Source of the DNA: DATGKG01 sp963783145
GTDB lineage: Bacteria > Desulfobacterota > Binatia > Binatales > Binataceae
Length of the DNA: 64,000 bases
NCBI GenBank assembly: GCA_963783145.1
Contig: CAWAMM010000011.1
Location: forward strand, 372,001 to 436,000
Direction: 5' to 3'
Both the position numbers and the translations under genes were made by a program. Shown here piece by piece: positions 1-9,164 of this stretch. Under the pieces are notes generated by a model. It searched no databases. It saw nothing but the letters and a program-made list of their open reading frames with translations, and was not told where the DNA came from. The first letter of the stretch is position 1; every line of letters starts with the position of its first letter.

Positions 1-608
1 GCCGGCACTATTCGGATCACCGCGGTCGAACATGCAGCCGGCCAAGGTTGGTGAGGCTGTTGCGCGAATACCCCGAGATTAAGCTCGAGATCGTCATCGA
101 CTATGGCCTGACTGATATCGTCGCCGCGCGCTATGACGCGGGCGTGCGCCTGGGCGAGCAGGTGGCGAAAGATATGATCGCGATGCGCATCGGGCCGGAC
201 CAGCGGATGGCAGTGGTGGGAGCGCCATCGTATTTCGCGAAGCGGTCAGTGCCGAGGAGTCCGCAGGAATTGATAACCCACAACTGCATCAACCTGCGCT
301 TGCCCACTCGCGGTGGATTGTACGCATGGGAATTCGAAAAAGGTCAGCGCCAACTGAAAGTGCATGTCGAAGGTCAACTGGTCTTTAATGGCACCGCTCA
401 AATGCTCAACGCCGCGGTGGCGGGATTCGGCCTCGCCTATGTGCCCGAGGATCTGGCGCAGCCCCATCTGACTCGGAGCCGTCTCAGGCGCGTGCTGGAA
501 GAATGGTGCCCTCCCTTTCCGGGGTACCATCTCTACTACCCGAGCCGGCGCCAACTCACCCCCGCGTTCGCGTTGCTGGTCGAGGCGCTCCGCTACCGGC
601 ACCCGTAG
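1..608 (+). pseudogene. LysR-family regulator effector domain, 5' truncated by the window, with an apparent frameshifting deletion
   Basis: Bases 48-608 encode about 186 residues of a LysR substrate-binding domain. It has the family-like stretches DYGLTDIVAARYDAGVRLG, RIGPDQRMAVVGAPSYFA and GYHLYYPSRRQ, and it ends normally. Bases 1-39 encode AGTIRITAVEHAA, the usual first strand of the same domain, but in frame 1, while the rest is in frame 3. Relatives have about four residues plus part of a Trp codon between these blocks, so about 13 nt appear deleted around position 39. The winged-helix DNA-binding part lies outside the window. It is either a decayed gene or an error near the sequence edge. 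Confidence 0.75.
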
Positions 609-779
609 CCTACGCGTCAGAGGGGAGCTGAGCCTTTTTTAACAACCAGCAGTAAAAACCACTTGGGCTCAGATACGCTTGCGAGGAATTCGCATCGATG
701 CGACCATTTGCCCTCCATTGCGCCGGCGATGTATGGACTCGGAGCGGCTCGGTACACATACTACCGGTAGGGGCAAACT

Positions 780-1145
780 ATGAAAAACAGAGTGCGCCAG
801 CCGGTGCATATCGAACCGAAGGGATGGGGCCGCGAGGTGTGGCTCGCCAATAACGAGCTTTATTGCGGGAAAATTCTCGAAATCAATAAGGGCAAACGAT
901 GCTCGTTGCATTTCCATAAACTCAAAACCGAATCGTTTTTTCTGCGCGCGGGGCGCCTGCGGGTCACCATCAAGGCGTCGCCGGAGGCCGAGGAAATTGA
1001 GCAGTTCATCCTGAATCCGGGTGAATGCATGGACATTCCGCCCGGCTTGGTGCATCAGATGGAGGCGCTGGAAGACGCGGAGCTGTATGAGTTTTCCACC
1101 CAACATTTCAATAGCGATTCGCACCGCCTGGTCAAAGGCGATTAA
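780..1145 (+). CDS. Cupin-domain protein (sugar-isomerase-like small cupin)
   Basis: A single-domain cupin of 121 residues. Motif 1 matches G-x5-H-x-H-x4-E-x6-G exactly, with H44, H46 and E51. Motif 2 is GECMDIPPGLVH, contributing H92, so the four metal ligands are complete. The ATG follows an AGGGG Shine-Dalgarno about eight bases upstream. It sits 12 bp before a GDP-mannose 4,6-dehydratase, which suggests a role in sugar-nucleotide or phosphomannose chemistry. The substrate cannot be read from sequence. Small cupins of this kind are often annotated as mannose-6-phosphate isomerase-like, and that assignment is inference. Confidence 0.8.
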   Translation: MKNRVRQPVHIEPKGWGREVWLANNELYCGKILEINKGKRCSLHFHKLKTESFFLRAGRLRVTIKASPEAEEIEQFILNPGECMDIPPGLVHQMEALEDAELYEFSTQHFNSDSHRLVKGD

Positions 1146-1157
1146 GGCAGGTAGCCA

Positions 1158-2168
1158 TTGGCAAAAGTCGCGCTGATAACCGGGGTGACCGGGCAGGACG
1201 GGTCGTACCTCGCGGAATTATTGCTCAAGAAGGGCTATGAGACGCATGGCATCGTCAGGCGCAGCTCTAGCTTCGCGACCGCGCGCATCGACCATCTACG
1301 CCGAGGCTTCGCTGTCCCCGGCGAGGGATTACAGCTCCATTATGGCGACCTTGGCGACGGGACCGGGCTGCGGCGCATCATTGAGCAGGTACGTCCGGAT
1401 GAGGTGTACAACCTGGCGGCGCAGTCGCACGTCCGGATCTCATTCGATCAGCCGGAATATACTGCCGACGTAGTTGGTCTAGGCACGCTTAGATTGCTTG
1501 AAACGCTACGGGACCATAATCAGCGACATGGGCGCCAGGCGCGGATGTATCAGGCGGGATCCTCGGAGATGTTCGGGAAGGTGGTGGAGGTTCCGCAGAG
1601 TGAGTTGACGCCGTTTCATCCTCGGAGCCCCTACGCATGCGCGAAGGTTTACGCTCATTGGCAGACAGTGAATTATCGTGAAGCGTACGACTTGTTTGCG
1701 GTGAATGGAATCCTTTTCAATCACGAATCGCCGCGACGAGGCGAGAATTTCGTCACCCGGAAGATCACTCGCAGTGTCGGCCGCATCAAGGCGGGCCTGC
1801 AGAGCAAGCTGTCGCTGGGCAACCTCGATGCGAAGCGCGATTGGGGATTCGCCGGCGATTACGTCGAGGCGATGTGGCTGATGCTGCAGCAGGAGCGCCC
1901 AGACGACTACGTCATCGCGACGGGTGAAACCCATTCGGTGCAGGAGTTCCTCGAATCGGCCTTCGGATACGTGGAACTCGATTGGCACACATACGTGGAT
2001 ACCGATCCGCGATTCTTTCGCCCGTCTGAAGTTGACCTACTTATCGGCGACGCAAATAAGGCCCGCCGCGTCCTCGGATGGCAGCCCAAAGTGAAGTTCC
2101 ACGAACTGGTCTCGATGATGGTCGACGCGGATTTGGAACTGGCGCAGCGCGAACTACGCGGCCGCTAA
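1158..2168 (+). CDS. gmd: GDP-mannose 4,6-dehydratase
   Basis: Converts GDP-D-mannose to GDP-4-keto-6-deoxy-D-mannose, the entry to GDP-fucose, GDP-rhamnose and related surface sugars. It is an extended SDR of 336 residues, normal for the family. The Rossmann motif GVTGQDG is at residues 9-15, the catalytic SSE at 135-137, and the YACAK pair is Y159/K163. The TTG start is supported by AAGGCAGG about eight bases upstream and by the motif position. It is probably cotranscribed with the upstream cupin. No GDP-fucose synthase partner is present here. Confidence 0.93.
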   Translation: MAKVALITGVTGQDGSYLAELLLKKGYETHGIVRRSSSFATARIDHLRRGFAVPGEGLQLHYGDLGDGTGLRRIIEQVRPDEVYNLAAQSHVRISFDQPEYTADVVGLGTLRLLETLRDHNQRHGRQARMYQAGSSEMFGKVVEVPQSELTPFHPRSPYACAKVYAHWQTVNYREAYDLFAVNGILFNHESPRRGENFVTRKITRSVGRIKAGLQSKLSLGNLDAKRDWGFAGDYVEAMWLMLQQERPDDYVIATGETHSVQEFLESAFGYVELDWHTYVDTDPRFFRPSEVDLLIGDANKARRVLGWQPKVKFHELVSMMVDADLELAQRELRGR

Positions 2169-2256
2169 TTTTTCCCTCCGGCCAGATTCCATGTTGCCAT
2201 CGTCCCCGTCACTTAGTCGCCTGCGGCTAACTTAAATACCCATAGTCATCTTCATT

Positions 2257-2289
2257 TGACCGACTGACCATGTGCCGGTTAGTCGGTCA
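2257..2289. promoter_or_regulatory. Long inverted repeat, TetR-type operator candidate
   Basis: Two 13-base arms (TGACCGACTGACC and GGTTAGTCGGTCA, one mismatch) are separated by seven bases in the 221-bp gap between gmd and the YjbQ gene. The TGACCGAC half-site resembles operators of TetR-family repressors. It is not followed by a T-tract, so it is not an obvious terminator. No TetR gene lies next to it. Confidence 0.45.
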
Positions 2290-2389
2290 GAATGATGTTT
2301 GATGTATTGCGGCCGCTTCCCTCATCGTCATACTGGATACTCTGACCTCTCGGTCAATCGACGCTTCGTGGTGCCTCAGTGGGAAGCCT

Positions 2390-3004
2390 ATGAGCCAGCT
2401 GATGAGATCCAATGCCGTCATTTCGCATCCAGTGGCCGCCTCCGCTCATGCGATGATCGTTTCCGACATTTTGTTTAATATTGATACCGTCGAGCCGATC
2501 GAATTCATCGACCTGACCGATCGGATCAATGAACACCTGCGGCGCGAGAACATCCGCGACGGTACGGTGACGGTCTTTTCGCGCCATACTACGGCCGCGA
2601 TCAAAATTAACGAGGCGGAGGAGTTGCTGCTCGAGGACTTCAAACATTTTCTGCGCCGCCTCTGCCCGCTCGAACACGCCTACAATCACAACGACATGGG
2701 CCGGCGCAAACCGCCCATCGCGATTGACGAACATCCCAATGCACATTCGCATCTGATGCATCTGCTGCTTTCGACCAGCGAGACGATCCCAGTGAGTGAC
2801 TTCCGTCTCGCCCTCGGCACCTGGCAGCGGGTGTTTATGGTTGAGCTCGATGGTCCCCGCTCGCGCCAGGTAATGGTGCGATGCCACTCCTACGTGCCGA
2901 GCGATTCACCAATCGTCGAAGTAAAACGCAACGGCGAGAACCGCCGTGACGGGCGCAAGCAGATGGCTCCATCGAGCGCGGAATTCGGCGGCGGCGGAAA
3001 ATAG
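2390..3004 (+). CDS. YjbQ-family protein (UPF0047, secondary thiamine-phosphate synthase-like)
   Basis: The core from about residue 23 to 168 matches the YjbQ/UPF0047 family. It has FSRHTTAAIKINEAEELLLEDF, HND, NAHSHL, LGTWQ and VELDGPR in the usual order. Some family members substitute for thiamine-phosphate synthase, but the native reaction is uncertain. At 204 residues it is longer than typical members of about 140. It carries a 22-residue N-terminal extension if the first ATG is used, with an alternative ATG at about 2453, and a basic, glycine-rich C-terminal tail of about 35 residues. It is probably monocistronic, convergent with the SDR gene. Confidence 0.8.
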   Translation: MSQLMRSNAVISHPVAASAHAMIVSDILFNIDTVEPIEFIDLTDRINEHLRRENIRDGTVTVFSRHTTAAIKINEAEELLLEDFKHFLRRLCPLEHAYNHNDMGRRKPPIAIDEHPNAHSHLMHLLLSTSETIPVSDFRLALGTWQRVFMVELDGPRSRQVMVRCHSYVPSDSPIVEVKRNGENRRDGRKQMAPSSAEFGGGGK

Positions 3005-3023
3005 GTGGAAATGCCATGCAACC

Positions 3024-3986
3024 TCAACTGATTTTCGCGATGGCCGCTTCGGAAACCTCCCACAATCGGCGCGCATGCTCGGGATCGAGTGCATACGGCA
3101 TGACGCCCGAAAACGGACTCTCGCTCGACCACGGCTTCGCGATGCCGCAGTCTTCGAGGTAGTGCCCGCTGTTGCTTTCCAGCTCGGGCGCAACTGCCGC
3201 ATAGATCGAGGTCGCCGCACCCTGCGCGGGAGTTTTGAAGCGCGGATTGATGTTGCCGGCTTCGTCGATCCATCCCATCGCGAGCTGCTCCTCGCGCGGA
3301 ACGAATTTTTGCAGGCCGCTCATGATGCCGCCGGGATGGACCGCATTGGCGAGGATTCCGTCGCCGGTCCATCGGCGCTTGACTTCGACCGCGAACAGTG
3401 AGTTGGCGGTCTTCGATTGCCCATAGGCTGACCAACGCTCGTATGGTCGCGCGCGAAAATTGAGATCATCGAAAATGACATCCGAGCGCCGATGTCCGAT
3501 CGAAGTGAGTTCGACCACCCGCGCCTTGCCCGCCGCTTTCAGGGCGGGCAGCAATCCCAGCGTGAGCGCGAAATGGCCGATGTGATTGGTCCCGAATTGC
3601 GATTCGAAGCCATCCTCGGTGTAGGCGAGCGGGGTGGCCATGATGCCGGCATTGTTGATCAGCAGATGCAGTGGGCGGCCCTGCGCAAGAAATTGCGCGA
3701 CGAATGCACGCACCGATTTGAGCGACCCAAGGTCGAGCAACGCAAATTCGATCGCATCCTTGCCGGTTTCCTGGCGCAACGTCGCGGCGACCGCCTCACC
3801 CTTGGTGCGATCGCGCGTCGCGATTACGATGCGTGCGCCCGCGGTTGCGAGTGCACGAACCGTCTCGACGCCGATACCGGAGGCTCCTCCAGTGATGATA
3901 GCCTCACGGCCGCGCAGATCGTGTCCCGCGATGACTTCGAGGGCGGTCGATCGTGCTCCAAACTTCGATGCTGATTCAGTGCTCAT
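3024..3986 (-). CDS. Short-chain dehydrogenase/reductase (retinol dehydrogenase-like)
   Basis: A classical-type SDR of 320 residues. The cofactor motif TGGASGIG is at about 32-39, NNAG at 111-114, catalytic Ser about 162, and YGQSK supplies Y188 and K192. The extended C-terminal third, with a VHPGGI motif after the catalytic region, resembles the WW-oxidoreductase/retinol-dehydrogenase branch acting on bulky hydrophobic alcohols or ketones. The start at MSTES is preferred over one nine codons upstream because it is the usual N-terminus length for this branch. The substrate is unknown. Confidence 0.85.
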   Translation of the reverse strand: MSTESASKFGARSTALEVIAGHDLRGREAIITGGASGIGVETVRALATAGARIVIATRDRTKGEAVAATLRQETGKDAIEFALLDLGSLKSVRAFVAQFLAQGRPLHLLINNAGIMATPLAYTEDGFESQFGTNHIGHFALTLGLLPALKAAGKARVVELTSIGHRRSDVIFDDLNFRARPYERWSAYGQSKTANSLFAVEVKRRWTGDGILANAVHPGGIMSGLQKFVPREEQLAMGWIDEAGNINPRFKTPAQGAATSIYAAVAPELESNSGHYLEDCGIAKPWSSESPFSGVMPYALDPEHARRLWEVSEAAIAKIS

Positions 3987-4088
3987 CGTATCTATATATC
4001 GGTTTTTTGCCAATTGAGATAAAGCGGCTGCCGAAGAAGCCTGCGTGCCGACTGCGGCAAGGATCGCAAGGAAACGAGTGACGACACC

Positions 4089-4811
4089 ATGAATTCAAAA
4101 ATCCATCGGTTAATTTTTTTGGTACTTGCGTTCGCGTTGTCAGCATGCGCGGGAGCCAAAGTCGCGGATCAGACCAGCAACGCGCCGGCTGCCACCGCGA
4201 CTCGCCCGGATCAAATTGTCATTTATCCTTTCGCGGTTACCGCCAATGACGTGACACTGAACCAGAGTATCGTCCAGCGAGCCTATCGAAACGTTTCGGG
4301 CGAGGACCAGGCGGCATCGCAACAGAAAATCGCGACTGACACTGCCTCGAATATTTGTCTCAGCGTCGCAGCCAACCTGGCGGCCAAGGGCTACAAGGCG
4401 GTGTGCCTGCAACGTGGGACGTTTGCGGCGGGCAACAATTCCCTGATCGTCGATGGTGAATTCACCGACATCAGCGAGGGCAATCGCCTCCGCCGCTTGG
4501 TCATTGGCTTCGGTATGGGTGCATCGACGCTGGATACTGCGGTGCATGTCTACCAGCGCGCCGGCGACGCAAGTACGCCCCTAATCGATTTCAATACCCA
4601 TGCTGATAGCGGCAAAATGCCGGGCGCCGCCATCATGGGACCGGCCGGCGCCGCGGCTGGTGGCAGCGCCGCGGTAGTCGTAGGAGCCAACGCCGCAATG
4701 GGAGGCGCGAAGACCTATACCTCGGCCACTGGCTATCTGGCCGACAAGACCGCGACCCAGATTAGCGACGCCATCAATCAGTACTACACCCAGCATGGGT
4801 GGGCATCGTAG
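4089..4811 (+). CDS. DUF4410-domain lipoprotein
   Basis: An outer-membrane or periplasmic lipoprotein of 240 residues. A hydrophobic signal ends in the lipobox LSAC (Cys about 20). The body carries DUF4410 hallmarks: IVIYPFAV near residue 44, GEFTDISEGNRLRR in the middle, the following VIGFGMGAS, and SGKMPGAA further on. Family function is not established. A glycine/alanine-rich segment follows the SGKMPGAA block. It ends 16 bp from the convergent VOC gene. The short 75-bp upstream gap shows no clear promoter. Confidence 0.85.
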   Translation: MNSKIHRLIFLVLAFALSACAGAKVADQTSNAPAATATRPDQIVIYPFAVTANDVTLNQSIVQRAYRNVSGEDQAASQQKIATDTASNICLSVAANLAAKGYKAVCLQRGTFAAGNNSLIVDGEFTDISEGNRLRRLVIGFGMGASTLDTAVHVYQRAGDASTPLIDFNTHADSGKMPGAAIMGPAGAAAGGSAAVVVGANAAMGGAKTYTSATGYLADKTATQISDAINQYYTQHGWAS

Positions 4812-4827
4812 CAAAGCGCTCGGCGAG

Positions 4828-5418
4828 CTATTCCATCAAGCGGCGGATGGTTTCCGGGCCCACCCCATCCGGAGGCGGCGCGAAGCGGCAGAGTTCCGTC
4901 TCCGATTCACCCGCATGGTACCTGCGCGCAAGATCCTCGGGGTCAAGCGGCGCGCCCATCAGGTTCTTTCCCAACTCGTTGCGCATCCACTCGTGCCACT
5001 CTGCCTTGGCGATGCTGTCGATCGACAGTTCGACGGTGTTCTGATCCGGGTCGCGATAGTAGAGCGACATCGTGATGCCATGATGCATGCCGCCGTGGGG
5101 CGTTACGCCGGCCACCTTGAGCCGCTCGTAGGTGGCGATCCAATCGCCCATAGTCGGATAGAAGAAGGCGATGTGGTCCAGCCCGGCGCTATGCTTCGGC
5201 TTCTCGACGGTGCCGGGAATGGCAAACAACGCGATACGATGATGCTCGTCATCATGCGTCATGAACGCCATCATCGCGTTCTGATACAAAACCTGTGCGT
5301 CGAACACCGTCGTATACCATTCGATCATCGGCTTGAGGCGGGTGGTTCGCAGGACGATGTGCGAGAGTCTCGGCGGACTGATTTTCCGCCCGCCATTTTT
5401 GGTCGATTCCGCGCTCAT
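4828..5418 (-). CDS. VOC-superfamily protein (glyoxalase / extradiol dioxygenase-like)
   Basis: A vicinal-oxygen-chelate fold protein of 196 residues. Predicted metal ligands are His in LSHIVLRT, His in LDHIAF, and Glu in QNTVELSID. Members include extradiol ring-cleavage dioxygenases and glyoxalases; the single-module size and RDPDQNTVEL pattern are typical of uncharacterised dioxygenase-like members. The start is fixed by a strong GGGAGG Shine-Dalgarno immediately upstream of MSAEST, 14 codons inside the longest frame. The C-terminal 40 residues are charged and outside the core fold. Confidence 0.82.
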   Translation of the reverse strand: MSAESTKNGGRKISPPRLSHIVLRTTRLKPMIEWYTTVFDAQVLYQNAMMAFMTHDDEHHRIALFAIPGTVEKPKHSAGLDHIAFFYPTMGDWIATYERLKVAGVTPHGGMHHGITMSLYYRDPDQNTVELSIDSIAKAEWHEWMRNELGKNLMGAPLDPEDLARRYHAGESETELCRFAPPPDGVGPETIRRLME

Positions 5419-5655
5419 GTTGAACCTCCCGGCGATGTGGCTCGATTCCAGCCCGACCATAGCTTTGCGGCTGTAAGGCGCGCAATCGTTCCTGCGAGGC
5501 TCATACCGTTTCGTGCGGCACTCGGTCGTTCAATTGCCGGGGAAAGATGGCGGCGCTATCTTGACGCGATGTCGAATGCGCACTGCTGCGAGTTGTGATG
5601 CTTGGCGTAAGCCCGGAGTGGATGTTTAGGGGAGACCCCGCTACCGAGAAATCGA

Positions 5656-7088
5656 TTGCTCGCATTGGTGGCGATCGTTGTCACGCTGGCCAGTTGCGGA
5701 CCTGATAACAACGCACCTACCGGCGAACCTCAATGCGGCACGGTGCCGTATCGATCCAATACGGGGAATGTCACCCCGGACCCAATCATCGACTCGCCGC
5801 AGGTGTGGAACTTTATCAGCGAGCCGAGTTTGCACCCAAATAAAGTCACCATCAATGTTGATGAACCCGGGACGTCCTCGGGCCTGATATTCGTGGACCC
5901 GTTCACCCCTTCCAGCGTTGCCGTCTATGGGCAGCCGGGCGCGCTGATTCTGGACAACAACGGCACGCCATTCTGGTTTCGGCCGCTCAGCAGTCCAAAC
6001 CTGATGATAAACGATTTTCGGATGTGTCGACTGCCGCCGAAACCAACAACGTGTGGGATGCCTATCATTTGAATTCGGTTGGGCTGACCGATGACCCCGA
6101 AGCGATCCTGGTATCAGGACGAAGTACCGCGACCATTTACCGGATAGACAAACAGACGGGACAGATCGTCTGGCAGCTCGGCGGCAAACGCAGCGATTTC
6201 GTTATCGAGAGCGGCGCGCAGTTCTCATGGCAACACGACGCTCGGTGGCTGCCGAACGACATGGTAAGCCTGTTCGATGATGGTTGCTGCGAAACTCAGA
6301 CGGTCCCACCCGACACGCCATTCTCGCACGGGCTGAAGCTGCAGCTGAATTTCTCTACCATGACTGCCAGTCTCTCAAGTGAATATTATCACGCCCCGAA
6401 TGTCATCGTCCCTTCGCAGGGGAGCGCGCAGATTCTGCCCAACGGCAATTTCCTCATTGGATGGGGAGCGGGACCGTATTACAGCGAATATGCGGCGGCC
6501 GGCAACAACAGCGACAATCCTTCTTTGAATCTCCTCTACGATGCTCAAATGCCGGGCGGCAACGGCTCGTATCGCGTCTATCGCGACAATTGGGTAGGCA
6601 GTCCTTATTATCCGCCCAGTATCGCGACACAAGAGGCCGGAGGACAGACGACCATCTACGCGTCGTGGAACGGTTCGACTGAGACCGACAGTTGGCAAGT
6701 GTTGGGCGGAACTTCGCCCGCCAGTCTTTCAATCATCACAACCGCCGCGAAATCGGGGTTCGAAACCGCGATATCGGTTGCAGCTGCCGGACCGTACTTC
6801 CAGGTGAAGGCGCTTGGCAATCAAGGCCAAGTCCTCGGGATCTCAAAGATAACCAGGCTGCACGATGAAATCGAGACGGCGCGACGTTCGTCAGCTGTGC
6901 CGGTTGAGAGTCGCTTGCCGTTGCTCCTCGTAAGCCTTCAGGACCGACTCGGTCTCCGCATCCGCGGGATAGAAAACTTCGACGTGGAGGTCTTGCAGCG
7001 TCACGTCGTTCGGGGTCGACACGGTGGTAACGGTGCTGAACATCCGCGCGATCTTGCCTTGCAGACTGAGTTCCATCGGAAGGATTAG
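5656..7088 (+). pseudogene. Arylsulfotransferase (ASST-like) lipoprotein with large internal deletion and frameshift
   Basis: Bases 5656-6014 (frame 1) encode a lipoprotein signal with lipobox LASC and the N-terminal part of an arylsulfotransferase, ending NLMINDFR. From about 6015 (frame 3) the protein resumes with NNVWDAYHLNSV, a TIYRIDKQTGQIVWQLGGK stretch and SWQHDARWL, which are downstream blocks of the same family. The roughly 130-residue segment normally between them is missing and the join is out of frame. Homology fades near 6860, and the open frame then runs antisense into the XRE gene until 7088. Family enzymes act on aromatic sulfate esters in the periplasm; this copy should be inactive. 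Confidence 0.8.
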
Positions 7089-7766
7089 GTTGCTCGGCGT
7101 TTCGAGGTCGGGTTCGCGCCAGCGCGCCGGAATTCCCGGATAGGCGAGAATTTCGGCAATCAGATCTCGCAAGGTGTCGTCGCGCGCCCACGCGAGCCGG
7201 CGATAAGCCTCGTTCAGCAAGGACTTGGCAATCGCCTCCCAGTTGAGGATGACCTTGCGCGTTCCGTTGGGATCGAACGATAAGCGGAGCAGGTTGATGC
7301 GAGGTGCTTTGGAAACGGTCAGCGGCGTCAGACCCGCGGGCTCCTTTCCGAGGGTCATGGTCAGAAACCGGATAAACGCCTCGTTCGCCATCACCACATC
7401 CCAATGGCGATCGTGAGCGAGCGCGCTGCGCGGCTCATTCGACTTGAGGATCACCTCGACCGCGGCGCGCACCTGCGTCATGCGAGGATCATCGAGACTG
7501 GTCTCGCCGTAAACGGGCGCGTAACCCGCGGCGAGGAGCAGCAAGTTGCGCTCGCGCAGCGGGATGTCAAGGACGTTCGACAGCATCAGCAGCATTTCGC
7601 GGCTGGGTTCCGCGCGGCCCGTTTCAAGGAAGCTGATGTGGCGCGCGGACACTTCCGCGTCGAGCGCGAGGTCGAGCTGACTCAGATGTCTCGCCTCGCG
7701 CCATCGACGCAGAAGTGGTCCAACGCCGCTCGGTTCTACCGCCGTTCCATTGCGATGAGTTTCCAT
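6891..7766 (-). CDS. XRE-family transcriptional regulator with MmyB-like ligand domain
   Basis: The N-terminal helix-turn-helix at residues about 17-70 contains LSQLDLALDAEVSARHIS and FLETGRAEPS. It is followed by the MmyB-like C-terminal domain (about 100-270) with WDVVMANEAF, the usual ligand-binding half of these regulators. Its 291 residues are normal. These proteins usually control a neighbouring oxidoreductase or hydrolase gene, but no divergent partner is obvious: upstream lies a GST on the same strand. The 3' end overlaps the run-on frame of the broken arylsulfotransferase. Confidence 0.9.
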   Translation of the reverse strand: METHRNGTAVEPSGVGPLLRRWREARHLSQLDLALDAEVSARHISFLETGRAEPSREMLLMLSNVLDIPLRERNLLLLAAGYAPVYGETSLDDPRMTQVRAAVEVILKSNEPRSALAHDRHWDVVMANEAFIRFLTMTLGKEPAGLTPLTVSKAPRINLLRLSFDPNGTRKVILNWEAIAKSLLNEAYRRLAWARDDTLRDLIAEILAYPGIPARWREPDLETPSNLILPMELSLQGKIARMFSTVTTVSTPNDVTLQDLHVEVFYPADAETESVLKAYEEQRQATLNRHS

Positions 7767-7828
7767 GTCTACAGCCTTAGCAATGAACCGTGCTTCGCGC
7801 GATTACCTCCGAGGTAATGCTTGCAGCG

Positions 7829-8458
7829 CTAGCGCCGGCGCGCCTGGGACTCCTGATAGAGTGCCATTTCCTCGGCCATCGCCCTGGCTACGTTGGGCCG
7901 CTGCGCGATCCGATCGAAGTAAGCTCCCACGGCCGGCCACTTCGCCAAATCGATTCCCACAAACCTCGCCCAATTCAGCACCGTGACCAGGTAGGCATCC
8001 GCCACGGTGAAACGGTCGAGCAGAAATTCCCGCCCCTCCAGATGACGGTTGAGATGCGCGAGGCGACGGTCGGCTTTCTCGCGCGCATATTGTTTGGCGC
8101 CGTCGGTGCTGGTCGGGTCAAGCAGCGGGACGAACACCACTTTGTGGAGCTCCGAGGTGGTGAAGTTCAGCCACTGTTGCAGCCGGTAGCGCTCGATACC
8201 GTCACGCGGCGCCAGCCCCGACTGAGGGTATTGATCGGCTACAAATTGAAGCACGACCGGGTTTTCGGTGAGCAGCTCGCCCGCATCGGTGCGCAACACC
8301 GGCACCTGGCCCATGTCGTTGACGGCGAAGAAGTCTGACCCATCAGCGAGCTTTTTCGCGTGCGTGTCGACGGCGATGAAGTTGCCTTTGACGCCCGCCT
8401 CATAAAACGCGATCCGCGTAGCCATCGAACATGAGAGAGGGGAAAAATAGAGATCCAT
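7829..8458 (-). CDS. Glutathione S-transferase family protein (beta-class-like)
   Basis: 209 residues. The N-terminal thioredoxin-fold half begins MDLYFSPLSCSMA, with Cys10 at the beta-class position and GQVPVLRTDAGELLTENPVVLQ for glutathione binding. The C-terminal helical half contains FTVADAYLVTVLNW. The start is the ATG preceded by AAGGAG, 20 codons inside the longest frame. It is likely cytosolic, conjugating or reducing small electrophiles. It lies between the XRE regulator and a SnoaL-like gene on the same strand, possibly one operon with the latter, 80 bp away. Confidence 0.9.
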   Translation of the reverse strand: MDLYFSPLSCSMATRIAFYEAGVKGNFIAVDTHAKKLADGSDFFAVNDMGQVPVLRTDAGELLTENPVVLQFVADQYPQSGLAPRDGIERYRLQQWLNFTTSELHKVVFVPLLDPTSTDGAKQYAREKADRRLAHLNRHLEGREFLLDRFTVADAYLVTVLNWARFVGIDLAKWPAVGAYFDRIAQRPNVARAMAEEMALYQESQARRR

Positions 8459-8538
8459 AGAAAGCGCGCTCCTTGTCTGATTGGTGGTTCCGATGGGGCG
8501 CGGTCGAGGGCGCCTCATCGGATGCGATTCCGTGCGTG

Positions 8539-8916
8539 TTATTTTTGCGGCGCAGGCGCCTCATCGACGAATCCGGTCACCGTCTTCAGGCGGCCGTCGG
8601 CGGAGATGAGGCCGAAGTCTGTGCCTACAAAATGTAGCGGCGCGTCTTTGGTGCCGCCGGCCTCCCATTGGAAGCGCACCCGATCGCCATACGCATCAAC
8701 GCCGTCCTTAAGGCGGAACCGGTACGCGTGGTTGAAGCGTTCGTGCACCGTCGCGATCATCGCGCAGATGCCCTCGTGACCGTCGCCGCTGCGATGCGGG
8801 TCGGTGTAGTTGGCATCTTCGGTCCAGGCTTTCGCGACCATCGCGCGGCGCTGCGCCGGATCCCTTTCGTTCCACGCTGCGATGTAACATTCAACTACTT
8901 CTTTGGCTTTGCTCAT
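8539..8916 (-). CDS. SnoaL-like / NTF2-fold protein
   Basis: 125 residues of the cystatin-like NTF2 fold. It opens EVVECYIAAWNERDPAQRR and continues with WTEDANYTDPHRSGDGHEGI, the pattern seen in SnoaL-like polyketide cyclase or isomerase relatives. The ATG at 8916 has an excellent AAAGGAG 6-7 bases upstream, so the 57-codon upstream extension of the frame is rejected. Function is unknown; proteins of this fold bind small hydrophobic ligands or act as isomerases. Confidence 0.8.
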   Translation of the reverse strand: MSKAKEVVECYIAAWNERDPAQRRAMVAKAWTEDANYTDPHRSGDGHEGICAMIATVHERFNHAYRFRLKDGVDAYGDRVRFQWEAGGTKDAPLHFVGTDFGLISADGRLKTVTGFVDEAPAPQK

Positions 8917-9164
8917 GACGCTTCTCCTTTCGTTGCGGCATCCGCTTAAGCGACACGGATGCGGTGTATGCCGCATGATTTGCGCATCGGCGGGAGCCGC
9001 ATCAATTACGTGCGAGGTAAGCGCCGGCATTCTTAGCAATCGCGATCGATACACTTGGCGAAATGACTGTGCTAACTGAGGCGGCATGGAACCTGTCAGT
9101 TGCGCTCCATCCGCTCGAATCGATCGCGCGCGGCTGTGAAACCTTAGGCGGGAGAGAATGATCC

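Noticed and set aside
3492..4017. Plus-strand frames opposite the SDR gene
   Set aside because: Antisense shadows of a gene with complete TGGASGIG/NNAG/YxxxK motifs.
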